Shown piece by piece: positions 1-12,310 of a stretch of 64,000 nucleotides of DNA. Source of the DNA: Hymenolepis diminuta (taxonomy: Eukaryota; Platyhelminthes; Cestoda; Cyclophyllidea; Hymenolepididae). How positions within the stretch are numbered: position 1 is the first letter of the stretch; each line of letters begins with the position of its first letter. The stretch covers positions 1,862,115-1,926,114 of the forward strand of contig CAADRB010000027.1 of NCBI GenBank assembly GCA_900708905.1. Direction: 5' to 3'. A model generated the notes under the pieces. It saw only the letters and a program-made list of their open reading frames with translations, was not told the origin of the DNA and searched no databases. The position numbers and the translations under genes were made by a program.

Positions 1-2003
1 GAAGAAGGAATTCAGGGATTTAGAAATAACCACTCCGTGATTTCATACTGGATTGCAGTAAGTGTAGATAACTCCATATTTATTCTTTTTTCGCTATCAT
101 CAAAATTCTTTTTATGTTTGATCACAGCATAAATGGGTGCTTCAGGAGTCTGAGGATAAAGATGATATCGGATTAAATAAACATATTCATTCAGTTTAAA
201 GTCAATTTATAGTCGAAATATTTAGGTTAATGTACATATATTTTTACTGTCTAGAGTAACTCTCCAGGTTTTCTATTGCACAGTCCACCATCAAGCCTAT
301 CACAGTTTGAAGCCAAGAAAAATGAAGGTGTGGATTGAGAACTTAATTTATGATTAATATTCTTCTCTTCGTTAGACCCTTCCAATAGATATAATCATAA
401 GAAGGCGACGATAAATATTACATTTATTCTGGTGATTAGTATTAGCTATTATTATTAATCTACAGCCTATAGGTATAATGAAGTTGGACAAATAGGTTTG
501 GAACCCCATTAGTTTGTCAAACACTGCATTCGTGGACTCATTATTGACTTTGGGATTTCAGACACAAGAGTAGTCTATTCAGCAAAATAACTTCATATTG
601 TTTGGCTTTTTTCAAAGAATGGACTGTAAGGTGGTTTGGATGAATCATTTTAGTTAATATTGTAGTTTCTTCAACAAAACGAACATTAATAACGAGAATA
701 ACTCATACCACGTCTTTGAAGGAGAGCGCTCTTTGAACCAACTGCAGAAAGACCAGCCCATTGGCTGATCATTACCGATCTGTACTAGTAATGCTTCCCA
801 GCATTGTATTGAGGGATGAAGCCGATGGGAATTATAAGCCAAATCGGTTCTTGATCACTGGCATTCACCGTGGAGTTGATTTAAACAAAGACTTATTTTT
901 TAATAATTGTCTGTATAATCATATTCAGTCATTTTTAAAATGCAATATACAGTCGGAATTGATATAACTCGAGTACCGGGATCTGAAATTAAACGGATTT
1001 TGATGTTGTTCAAAATACCTCGGTTTCATAAAATACGTTGTTAATTATAATAACATTAGTGGAAAGTAAAATATCAAATGTATACTACTTGAGAAAATTT
1101 TTTCGCTGAAACTCACTTCCTTTACTTCCTTTGAATTTGATTAAAATATGGTGCTATTACTGGCGCTCAAGAAATATGAAAAATTAGGCTGTCTAGACAG
1201 AAATTATGAGAGTGCATTAACATAATCTTGCAAGATAATTTCCTATCTTCCTGACTTCTTAAATTAGAAATATGTTTTATGTGAAATATATTAAATTCAC
1301 TGAAAATACCGAGTACGATTCCGGCAGGGAGATGTACAGCTTTTGATTATTGAGGAAATTTAAAGTTCTGATAAGTAATATGCGAAGAATCAGCCTTGAA
1401 AGTTGCGAGCACTATTTAATATTGATGCCTCAAGGTTCTAAGAACAATACTGGCTTAAGTTAACAGAAATCGCTTATTTCCATTGGAGCTTGATTTTAAA
1501 ATCATTCAACATAAATTGCATTGTATTCCAATATTTACGTGAATGAGTTTTTTACTTTCAATTGTACCTTCTTTTATAAATCAGTTCCCTTATTCACACA
1601 CATTATTTCATTCAAAGGACTATCCTGATCACACATTCAAACCGCATCAATTAGACACCTAGAAGCAAATAAATCAAGAAGATTGTAGTAAGAAAAGTCC
1701 AACATTTTAAAAGGTGAAATTCCGTTGATTTGCTGTCCTATCCCGAAGTGATAGAAGCTTTAAAGTGCGTTTTCATGTTCTCTACAACAGTTAAAATATT
1801 TTGAACCGCTCAGTAAAGAGACGTTTTCATCAAAACGCTAAGTTTTCAGTAACGAATGATTTTGTAAATTAAATTATATATGGTAAACCTAGTCATAAAT
1901 CATGACTTTGCATATAGTTAATAATGCATATATTTTCAGAACTAATAGCTTTCCAGGGAGTGTAATGAATTGAGCGTCGTTGTGGTTACATAGAGCAGTC
2001 TTA
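1..2003. other. AT-rich DNA, no gene recognised
   Basis: Open frames here are short and occur on opposite strands over the same bases (for example 654-842 minus and 761-967 plus). None shows a family motif. I see no RNA gene, terminal repeat or tandem repeat. It is probably intergenic or intronic. Confidence 0.6.
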
Positions 2004-2165
2004 TTATTTTAGAAATACATTAGCCCCGGGCCGATATATACAGCGTGGAATGTTCTTGTAGAATGCACCAGCGTACCATCTTACGTACATACATAAGGAC
2101 GGGCACAGAAAACACTTCGGGAAGACACGACAGTCATTCATCATAACACCCAATTGTGATGGAAG

Positions 2166-2336
2166 ATGAAAAATAATATCTCCATACCCGAACTCCAGAC
2201 ACTCCCCTTTCCATCTCAAGGTGTCTCGGCACTGGACACATTGCTACTGGTGTCATTGTTTGTATTCGGTAGACTTTCGTGCCCCGCAGGTGCGTTTCTG
2301 AATCTCGTAGAAGCAAAAGGATTTACTTCATTTTGA
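2166..2336 (+). CDS. Small open frame (56 codons) in a GC-richer pocket, function unknown
   Basis: An ATG-initiated frame encodes 56 residues. It starts with a short polar stretch (MKNNISIPELQ), followed by a hydrophobic segment at about residues 23-37 (LDTLLLVSLFVFG) that could be a membrane segment or a late signal anchor, then a Cys-Pro turn. The bases CCCCGCAG followed by GTGCGT near 2288 would also serve as a 5' splice donor, so this could be an exon that ends there. The surrounding 2020-2310 is less AT-rich than its neighbours. The opposite strand is open too (2134-2316), which weakens the coding case. I do not recognise a family, and chance is a real possibility. Confidence 0.15.
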   Translation: MKNNISIPELQTLPFPSQGVSALDTLLLVSLFVFGRLSCPAGAFLNLVEAKGFTSF

Positions 2337-2340
2337 TATT

Positions 2341-5300
2341 GTAAGTTAAATTGAGGAAAGGCACCTGAATAATTGGCAATATATGAAAAGAATCTCTTTC
2401 AACAAAATGATTTTGTTGTTTTTACTTCCTTTCTCCTAATAGGTAGTCGATGCGACCGGCGTTCCGGAAATATTCATTGTGCTTCATTTTGCATTTAGCT
2501 TGTTAACAGAAAATAAACATCATCCTATAAAAGTATTGATTTACAATTAAAAGGATTTGATTCAAATCATCATACTATTTTGCTATTTTTAAATCGATAA
2601 TTTCTCCTGAACATTAATTTAAAATTTGTTACTGCTTTGTGGAGATGATGAATTTTCCATCAGGTTAAAATTAAGTTGATTAAAGATGTGATTCTATACT
2701 CTATGTGAGTGTGATAACCCACCAAAAACCGAGACCGTTATCTGATTCTGATAAGCTTAGGCCTTGGGAAAACAATTGGACCGAAATTTTCCACATAACC
2801 AATTTATAAGATCAATTTTCACTTCTACTATGGTTCTTCCTTTTGATATTCCCAGAATCTGTATTTTTTGCGCATAAAAGTCCCATGAGAATCCATCCCA
2901 AAGGTTCACTCAATTTGCTTAGATCCAAAGTGAGAGAGAATCTAATTGATAGACTTAGAGTTTATTTGCTTTATTTTATTTCAATGTACTTAAGATTTTA
3001 ATACTGATTGGTGAATTTTTAGTTAGAAGCAGTCTTTCATTTACTTACCCATCATGTCAAGTAGTCATCATTCCGATGCAGATCAAGGACTAGAATTTAG
3101 TGACAATAATCAAACAACATGTCTTATTCTCGTATTTGATAAGGTTTGAGAATCATTTATCTCATTATTATTACTCGTAACGATGTAAAAAAGCTTTTTA
3201 CAAGTTTTAATCGTGGAAGAACATGTACAAATGCAAAATAACAATAAGTCCAGTAAGGGACGAAAACTGGTGGGCCGAAAGAGATGAAGTCAGGATGGGA
3301 AATTTTAAAATTTTAGAAATATTGAGCAGTTCACTTTCTCATAAAGGGTATAACCAACTTTGCAAAATCTGTGTTTCAGTCCAAATTTTCAAAGTCTCAT
3401 CTATGAGTTTCTGAGTGTGTTCTCGTCGAAGATATTCTATTGACTTAACTAAATCGTTGGCCATGCTCCGTCTCACTGACACGAGAAGGTGTAGGGAACA
3501 AAGAAAAACCCTTTATCTTAAACAAACAAATACTTAAAAGATCTGTATGTGGGAGAAATGACTTGGAAAGAGAAGAAACTTGAGCGGTATCCACGTCAAT
3601 AAACCACCCCATAATATGTTTGTGTTCCTCAGGGTTTCCCTGCTGCAAGACATTCTTCTACATACCATGCCAATGAATGAGCATAATAACCAGACGGATG
3701 ATGCATAGTAGTATCGACTCTTTTAGTAATTATAATAAATTACGTTTATTCAATTACACTAACAAAGTCTGTAATGATTAACATCGAGCCATTTGGAGTT
3801 ATTGCGAAGAAAATAAAGTCACTGATCTGAGTCAAATTTGCCCCAATTTGAATTAATATTCAAGATCAATGGAAATCGATCTATTTGTTTAGGAAGTTAA
3901 ATAATATAATTAATATTAATATTAGTTTTAAAAGTAGGATTTGGATAGGATCAAAAATATTAATTTGAATATCACGCTTATAGAAAAGTTTAGATAAATT
4001 GCGCGGAGGTAATTCGATCCTAAAATAAAAGATTTTTCAAAAGTGGTAATGGTGCAACCCTATTATGTAGATCACAAAGATAACTGCTGTTTGTATCCAA
4101 TTACAGTTTTACTATCGCATATTTCACAATAAATTTCTAAGAATTTTGATAACAGACAAAGTCAAAATTACAAATTGCACAAATTTAGAATTTAGGTGGC
4201 GACACTACTATCGCCTTCATAGGCTCAGAGTATTTATTTGTTATGATCTGGGATAAGCAATCAGGATTTTAAATGACTTTGTTCATACACCTCTCGCAAT
4301 TCGGCTCTAGATTTACTTGGGCCTTCTTAGCCCCTTCTTAATCTTAGGGGCTTAATGCTGGCAATAAATAATTTTGACCAAAAGCGAATGGGAATTTTCC
4401 TTCTTATTACAATGTCATATTTATTACACTAGAGTGACTTACTTTGGCCTGAACATCGACACTCAAACATTTAATATTTAAGCACTCCATTTCGTCATAT
4501 GCAAGTATCCTTACTCCTGACTAGATTTAACAATTTGGATATCAAGGTGAATAAAGTTATGTATATTGACATCTCCGTAGGTTTTCTAACCTCTCATCTC
4601 GATTGTAATGAAGATTGTCGCCAGTGGAAGAAATAACCACCCTATGTCATCACTTTCTACTAAATTCTCTAATTTTCTGAATTTTGAGCAAAAAGATTGT
4701 TTTTAAAACAAGAAGGAAAATTGGTCATTCACGTGCATAGTTTAATTTGCAACCTCGTTGAAGCGTAAGAAATCCAATCAAGAGGATTTGTGATGCTTGA
4801 GTGAAAACAAACTGGTGGATCGCAGAGAAAAAGATCTAAAGGTGCATTTGAGCGGATCATGGAGTAGCAATAAACATAGCCCGGCATGCGGCATCCACTA
4901 ACATGGTCATAGAGGTTTTCTAACTTAATTAAAATCTCCATTCATTGGATCATCCTGACTACTTAGGTCTGGTTAACATTATTAAATGGATTTAATGTTA
5001 AGATCGAAATCGGAGATCAAGAGTGAATCTTTTATCAAAAAGAAACATTTCAAAGTGGAGTAAAGTATCTTCATTTTTAATTGGCAGTGATTCCAATCTT
5101 TGCAAGCATTTTATTTTATTGTCACCAGAGTCTTCTTGCTATTCGCGACATACTAAATATCAAATTATTGTGAAGGATAAACTGGAAAACTTATTGGTTC
5201 GTATTAACGTTGATCTGGACCGAACGCTGATTAAGTCCATAAATGTTGGTATTAACTAGCTGCTTTTCACTTAAAAATGAATCGAATCAGTCGAAACTGT

Positions 5301-6284
5301 ATAAACAGATAGAGAGAAAGTTCGTCAGGTAGGATAAATTAACGACAACAGACATATCCTATCGAATTAGCTGGTGCATAAATACTGTTAGTCTGAGAAT
5401 GTTTATTACTTCGTCTATCATTGCAAACTAAACTGTGAATGAGGATGAATGGATTGCCGCGATGGAGATAGTGTGAAAGTCGGCTCTCTCTCTCAACCGA
5501 TGAATCATGTTTTGCTGTTCCACAAAGATTTACGCAACTGAAGTAGCTTTAATTGACTCATTGACCCCTTTCTCGAGACGATATTTACGGTGTAAGTTTA
5601 CGCGGTTCTGGCTGCCATCAGAATTTCTGGTGTATTCGACGTTTGACAATTGATAATCACTACTTCAGGTTTGGGGGGAGGGGGCACCGCCTTTACAGTG
5701 GTCGTTTCTGTGAAAATGTAAAGTTGTGGGATGGTATACAATTTAAAACGTTAAATTGGAAATATGAGCGCATCAAATTCAAAATGGTCCATAAAAATAC
5801 ACAAGAATATTTAGAAAAGAAAGTTCATAAACTACGCATGCTATTGAAAAATAAGAATATTTTCATTTTTGTGAAAATGGCAATTTATTTACAACGCACC
5901 TCTAGATTTCTAAATGTTAGCCAATTGAATCACTTGAGAATCAGTGGCTAAATTCAATTATAAATATATTCTTTTGTGTGGTCATTTAGAATTTTCGAGA
6001 CATTTTGCATTTTATATTATACAAATGATAAAGTAGAATCAATTAAAAAAGCAATAATATTTCAGCAGACCAGAACGATTGACTACAACAGATTTCACCT
6101 TGAGTGGGCTCTCACGAGGAGTATCACTTTAAGGTGGATAAATTTGCCTGTATGCCTTCTTCTACTATCAGACAAACCTGATTTAGACTATAAATCACAG
6201 AATAATAAAAATAAAAACAGATAAAAGTTTTTGGTCTAGAAAACCAATATCCACAGTTCCCTTATAGGAGCTTTTGTAGCTAAA
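2341..6284. other. AT-rich DNA, no gene recognised
   Basis: The longest open frame is 5643-5951 plus (102 codons), a lysine-, isoleucine- and phenylalanine-rich product with no motif that I recognise and a composition expected from AT-rich random sequence. The rest has only short chance frames. No repeats related to other parts of the window were noticed here. Confidence 0.55.
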
Positions 6285-6294
6285 CTCTAACTAA

Positions 6295-6460
6295 ACGAAC
6301 TGCTTCCAAACCTGACTTGTCAGAGATCACGAGGTGGATACTCATAGGCACACATCTTGTGGTGTGGGTGTCCAGTCACATTTGTCAATTTTAGTCAACT
6401 AGAGGGACGATAAAATGGAAGTTTCATATAAGAGGGGCTCTTAGACACCTTCTCTCTGCT
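6295..6460 (+). repeat. Probable third, degraded copy of the tRNA-derived SINE
   Basis: The bases GTCAGAGATCACGAGGT at about 6319 match, with a few changes, the region around the internal promoter B box of the better copy at 9.70-9.93 kb, read here on the plus strand. Downstream the order of short matching blocks is kept (a CAGTCAC-like block, an AGAGGGACG block, then GAGGGGCTCTTAG). The A box and exact ends are not convincing. I infer an old copy; an alignment of all three is needed to be certain. Confidence 0.4.
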
Positions 6461-6465
6461 CAAGT

Positions 6466-8895
6466 CAAGTTTTATTAACCTCTTCTTGAATGCGCTGGAA
6501 AAGTATACAAGAATTCATAAATTTCTTTAACATCATTATCGAGACCATACTAACAAGGTATGCACATTAGAATCGAATCACCTCGAAAAAACCTCTTTGA
6601 AAATATGTACTATTTTAATCTGCGGATATGTTTAATAAGTAACTGAAGGAGTATCCTTAAATGTTTCTCAAAAATTTTTGAGCAACATTAATTTAACTGG
6701 CTTTGATGAAAAATCGTGTTTACGATTTTGTGTTTACTTGAAGCGTTACTAATTGTCTCAGTTGGAGAATGCTGATTACTGATTTGTACTTGACTCTTTT
6801 ATGATAACTGAGCTTTTGCGAGTAAAACCTAAAGCACGACAATTACAAGACTAGTAGTTCTGACGCTCGATTCTCATGCTCTCTCAAAATTCCTTTAACT
6901 TCTTTGTCCCGCTTTACGTTAGGGTTTTCTCGCTCTCTCTCTAATTCGATTCTCAATTATTGTTGTTCAATAAATTTTGCTTTACCCTCGATTCTCCCTT
7001 CTGGATCACTGGGAATGTTTTTGTCTACTTTTAGCAAATAGCTATTAATCTTAGCTCCCGCAAAATGTTGCTTTCACAACCCATATTTATATATAAGTTG
7101 AACCATGCGAAATATTCCATATTATGTTAATAAGAAATCCGCAATGTTACTATTGAGAAAGTGTAACGAAGAAGATGTGAAAATAGTAAAAGCGATGTTA
7201 GTTACTTGTCACCCAGAACTTCAAAACGCACATCACTGCACTGCGACATTTTCACACTACATGGCTGTCAAATTTTCTGGGTCAGAGTATGATTCGATTC
7301 TACTCTACTCGATTCAGCAAATTTTGGCAGACATTTTACCGCCATTGCGTCTAATTCTCAGGATGAAAGACATACATCACACGGACACAGAGGTACTATG
7401 CGAATTCTTTTCAGCAAATTGACAAAAGGAGAAATAAATTGAAGTGTTTGTTTACAATTGTTGTTGTTGTATCTTCGAGGTGATTTATAATTATGAGTCG
7501 ACAACTCAAAGCTAGGTCCTTAAAATTAGATTCAAATAAACAAATAACCCTTAGAAATCTGGAAAATCAAAATTATAAAAAAAGAATGCTTGCAAAATAC
7601 GATTCTATTAGTGTATAGAACCAGAAGTTGGCAATAAAATAGTCTTTGCGGAGAGAGAGAAATGCAAATTCTTAAGAACGGGGAAACCCGCCGACATTCA
7701 AAAAGTTTTGACCTTTAAAAACTCATTATTCATCAACGGTCTCGTTTTTTTTTGTACGAGATGAAGAAAAAGAAGACAGAACACTGCTTCAGTAAAATAA
7801 TGCAATACAAATTTAGTCAAAAATGAGGAATAGTATCTCCTAATATTTCAAAATAATTTTCAATATTACTGATTTCTCAAAAAAGAAAGATTTTGGAGGT
7901 TTGGAAATCCTTTAATCTATTATACTAGACAAACTAAGGGAGTGGAAGGAGAGCTCGTAAAGAAGATCACATTTCTGTTGACTAGATATATACAGTATTC
8001 AGTTAAGCGAAAAATCGAGGAGATTTGATTCTTTGATCTATTTTTAAATAGTGTGCCGATGGAAAGATTTGAAATGATTACAATTTTTCATCAAAAAAGG
8101 CCATGCCTTTGCAGTATTGGTGCAACGATGGACATAAACCTTCATTGCCCGATTTCTGGACATCTAAATTCTTATAAAAAACAAGGTTTGTTGTTGCGCC
8201 ACCTACGATAATGCAATCCTCAACTTTGACATCCGATTCACTGCGGGTCTCTTCAAAGGATCTTTCGAAAAAAACAATCTTCTGAGCTGAGCAGCGATGA
8301 TGTTAAAATTCGAAAGCTATGAACAAAATATCCCTACTCTTTCCCCGAATTATTTACCTGTAGCTGTGCAACCACTTGCTCGAATGGAATTATGTATGCT
8401 ATGTTTATAATTATAAGGATATATTAAGCTACCTTATCTCTTTACCCCCTCGTGATATGAGTTAACCGGCATTTTGTAATTTATCCTCACTATATTAGCC
8501 CACTCTTCAATCCTGCACATGTTGTGAAACCATAATCCTTTTAAAAATGCGCCATTACTTTTTTTAAAATGTACTTCTAATGTGGTAAATTTGCTGAGGT
8601 AGTAACAGTAGAAAACTTGATGGCCAGCTACTTTGTTAAAGCTCAGTGGCATTATCATGACATGAAGAAAAGAGAGTTCTAATCAAGTGTTATTGTAATA
8701 TAAATTAATCAAATCAAAATTTTAAACAAATATATGACTAGCATTGATAAATTTAAAAAATACGGACAGAGAATATCTTCCGTTTTTTAAATTTCGTGAT
8801 ATTACAGGACAGAATATTATTTTAAGTGAAGCATAAAAGATGAAAGTGTAGAATAGAGACATTAACATACTTGTGTTAGTGTTTTTCCATTTTAG
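6466..8895. other. AT-rich DNA with one hypothetical open frame
   Basis: The plus-strand frame 7105-7422 encodes 105 residues with a more balanced composition than most frames here (three His, several Cys, no long homopolymer runs), but I recognise no domain, and a TATA-like run lies too close to its ATG to act as a promoter for it. The remainder shows no gene or repeat that I can support. Confidence 0.4.
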
Positions 8896-9017
8896 TTTTA
8901 TCTTTTCAACATCACTTTGGTCTGGAATAATTGGTCAAACACTAATTAGAGAATTTTTTATTCCTGCCGCTGACCCAGTTCCCGTGAATCTCGTAATAAA
9001 TCAGACCTCAAAACAAG
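8896..9017 (+). other. Candidate internal exon with strong splice signals, unidentified protein
   Basis: A pyrimidine-rich acceptor (TTTTTCCATTTTAG) ends at 8895 and a near-consensus donor (CAAG followed by GTGAGT) begins at 9018. The 122 bases between are open in one frame, entering in phase 2 and leaving in phase 1. The frame begins with a hydrophobic stretch (FIFSTSLWSGIIG) and continues with a proline-rich segment (IPAADPVPVNLVINQTS) holding an N-glycosylation-type NQT. No neighbouring exon was found and I do not recognise the peptide. The frame also stays open past the donor to 9130. This is a prediction from splice signals only. Confidence 0.22.
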
Positions 9018-9703
9018 GTGAGTTCCAAGTGGAGAAGATCAAAGTCGGTAGGCAGATTTGGGAATCGTCCTCGTGGGAAATCTTTGTGGTGTGGAGGGGG
9101 AATGAGACAAAGCCGCCATCACCTCTCTAGACCACCCTGCTCTATAAGGCATTAATTAGTCAGAGAATAATAGAAGACTCAAGGAAAGAGGAAGCGGAAG
9201 ATGATAAATTATCGTTATTCCTTCGTTGACAGAAACCTTTTGTATTTTTACCTACCAGAACTGCTTCTATTGTTTTTCTGCAGCACTCACCGTCAACCAC
9301 TTTAAAGCAGAAATAGAACTTAGCTAAGCTTAGAGTGAGGAATCTTTTGTATTCCGTAGCTCCAATTCTCTACAATCGGTCCATTAATTTTGCCTGGGAG
9401 CAAAAAATTTTCGTTTTCTAATGGACTCTGTAAAACTATTTTTCCCATAGCGGTGGAGGTTCACATTTTGCTTTACCGCAAGACGTTGAAAATACGAAGA
9501 GTCTTCTGTCCCCCAGGGAATGACATATCCTTTGTTTGCCTAATTGGCGAGAATTGAAATATATAAATTACTAAACGAAGGTGAAGTGCTTCTAAAAAGT
9601 TAGCATTTAGTACCTGCTTCTAGTGGAAGCTTTATTGGACTTGAAATCATTTGATTAAAACATAAAATATGTAACGTCTACTTTTAACCCATTAGATTTA
9701 CTT
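9018..9703. other. No feature recognised
   Basis: If the preceding exon is real this would be intron. No repeat, RNA gene or second exon could be supported. Confidence 0.4.
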
Positions 9704-9925
9704 CCCAAACCCATCTAAGAAGGCATTTTTCAACGTTTATCTTGGGTAGAGAGCAGCATCATGGGGCCTCCTGCTGGAAGATTCGAATTCTGCCACCTCT
9801 ATGTTAGTCAGTGCGATTTGCCATTATAGTCACCGGGTTTGCAATGATGGGTTTCGAACCCGCGATCTCTGACATTGCAGAGGAGCACGGTGACCAATGC
9901 ACCACGGGCACACTTGCCCGAAAGA
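9704..9925 (-). repeat. tRNA-derived SINE, best copy
   Basis: Read on the minus strand the element starts with a tRNA-like head. A polymerase III A box (TGGTGCATTGG) lies at 9894-9904 and a B box (GGTTCGAAAC) at about 9851-9860, at normal spacing, with an anticodon-stem-like pairing (CTCTG/CAGAG) between them. The head is followed by a tRNA-unrelated body of about 140 bases containing GGTGGCAGAATTCGAATC. The same head-plus-body order recurs at 50.2-50.4 kb, so this is a dispersed element and not a tRNA gene. The acceptor stem does not pair. Such elements have no protein and depend on LINE enzymes for movement; no LINE partner is visible in the window. Confidence 0.75.
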
Positions 9926-11879
9926 TTCAAATCGCCACACAATTCATATGTAATTCAATTTTATAATGCAATGTATGTATTCGCCATTTTGCATACTCTA
10001 CTTGAAATATACATTCAGGTAGTATTCAATTATTCACATCTGGAGGAATTTTCTTTACCGTCCAGTCAGTTAAAGAAGTTAAAGACATTAAAAGAGATCT
10101 ATTATTATGCTAAGAGGGTTTTGAAATAGGCTAATGAATCGTATTGTGATTGAATAAATTTAGACGGATACGGGTACTTAATCAAAATTTATGATCAAAA
10201 TCAAAAGATATATGAAAAAAGCGAAGCTATCACAAAATGTAGTTTGATTAACTGTATATTAGCAAATTAATAATTAATTTCTTTCGGGTAAATTTCTTTG
10301 TGTATTTAAAGAAGTCTTGTTAGACACCTCCACGGCGTCTTAGCCACCTAATGACCTTCAAATGTCAACAGTGCTTTTCCAGCCACAATTACCCTGAAAT
10401 TCTTTGTCGCGTTCGGCTAAATGTTAATCATTAAATTTCCACCGAGATAACTTGATTTTTTCCCTAATTTTTCATTATGTCATTTGGGTTTGTTAAAGTT
10501 TAAAAAATCTTTAAATCTTTACTCCTTAAAATAAATTCATCTCCTCTTTAGCAGCATTGTTTTGTACAACTATTTCCACATAATTTTAACCTTATTATAT
10601 ATCTAAGTATCCGAGTAATAAATCGAAAAGAACATTTTTGCGTTATGAATTACCTTGACAACCTATCCATCAAGACTTTAGAAAAGTAATTTTTATTTCA
10701 TATATTCAGGCAAATATATTAATAATAATTGTTGAACCGATTCCATTACAAACCGAGATTATTGATCAAATTAAATTTCGAATTCTGAGAAAATATCAGA
10801 CCACATGAATAAAAGGTCCGGGAATTATTTCCCTGAAATTAAGTAAGAAGACGCGCATGCTTATTAAAACATTTTCGATTTAATCTATGGCAAAAGTTTA
10901 TTTCACTCATCTCCACATTTTGCCAGCTTCTCATTACATCAGAATGTTTTCCGAGGCCTTGTTTTCTCTCTTCATCTGAAAACACGACTGACGCCGTACC
11001 AGACTTTTTAACTTAAAAATCTTGATAACCGAAGTTCAAAAAGTGAATGCTATGTATCCTTTGAAATAAATATTCATTCACACTTCTAGCGGCTAAGATT
11101 ATTTGCGTGTCAACGCATTATTTTCTAAAATTTCTGTGGCGTTCGGAACCGCCAGATTTACGGCGCTATATTTTTTCAGACTTTAACATAAAAAAGGTTT
11201 TTTGGAATATTTATTTCCCATTTTATTCAATAGTTAAAGTAATGTCTTTTTGTAGCACTGGCAGGCTGTTTTTTATCACTGTAAAGCTAAAAATTTTCCT
11301 TTGGCCTATGAAATACGGTGAGCTTATAAATAATACATGAATTACAGCACAATTTTTGCAGAAAACAAAATCCATCTTTTAAGTTTAAGTTATGTAGCTC
11401 AACTAAATGAAATGGGACAAAGAGATGACTCTCAGAAGTGACGTAGATTCATAGGAGCCTCAAGAGGGCGATTGGGGTTAATTCACTTTTTAAAGAATTA
11501 CAGGCGTTTAAATGACGTGGTGTCCGTCGGCCATAAATTTCAGTGACCTGTGGTTTGAGTGCATATATAATTATGAATGCAGGAGCTCTGATAAAAACGG
11601 AAGCTCACAAGTTTCTCTATGGGGCCCGGAGTAACTGATAAAAGCCAGATGATTTCTTTTCGTACATCTCGAATTTCAAATAAAACTCCATTTCGAGTGT
11701 GCTTCTTCATGTTTCATTTTGATAAAATAATGAATAAAAATTATATTTTTAATTTTGAAAACTGGAAGTTATTTCTCTATTACTCTTTGCGGTACTTCAA
11801 ATAAGAGTTTTTGGTTTAGCTACTCGGTTTTGGTTAAGCAAACGATCTTTAGTGACTTTAAACTAAGGTTCTCTCTTGC
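9926..11879. other. AT-rich DNA, no gene recognised
   Basis: There are short frames only (9875-10129, 11107-11340 and 11619-11804, all plus). They are Phe/Ile/Lys/Tyr-rich and motif-free. Nothing else could be supported. Confidence 0.55.
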
Positions 11880-11894
11880 AGCTTTAGTAGTCTC

Positions 11895-12075
11895 CTAAAA
11901 TTTCTGTAATTCCTGGAATTCAAAAATATCTCGAGAGTGAGCAAATTTCAGCAATTTAGTCAAAATTCTGTCCAGCAGTGACTATGCCATTCAGCCAATT
12001 TTAACAAATAGGCAGGTTTTATTTTTTTTCTTAGATAATAATTACTCATTTTATCCATTTTTTCAGGCAAAAGTG
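11895..12075. repeat. Direct repeat, left copy flanking the gypsy remnant
   Basis: The string AAATATCTCG, then GCAAATTTCAGCAATTTAGT, then a GTGACTATG block recurs in the same order and orientation at 13.23-13.33 kb (AAATATCTCG, CAAATTTTAGCAATTTACT, GATGACTATG). The two copies lie on either side of the pol remnant at 12.3-13.1 kb. They could be strongly diverged LTR remains or two copies of an unrelated repeat. No clear TG...CA ends were found. Confidence 0.5.
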
Positions 12076-12310
12076 GGTAACTCAAAAATTCGGATGTTAT
12101 CTTCCCCTTGAATGATTTTTAAGGTCATCTGAGGTATCCGAAGCATCGGTCTAGCCAATTATTTCTTTGGGTCTCCAGAATTCGGGGAATCCAGGGTGGG
12201 GTTAGGTAACATTTGTCCACATGCGTCTCCACTGGACTCGGTTTTGGTTTGGAAATTAAGATTGCGTACTGAGAATGGAGATTTTTGGGATATAGCACCG
12301 GATTAGGATA

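Noticed and set aside
7105..7422. 105-codon plus-strand frame with fairly balanced composition
   Set aside because: Noted in the region entry, but no motif, no splice context and no neighbour supports calling it a gene.
9842..9925. A functional tRNA gene on the minus strand
   Set aside because: A and B boxes are good, but the acceptor stem does not pair, the anticodon loop is the wrong size, and the element continues into a body repeated at 50.2 kb; a SINE explains it better.
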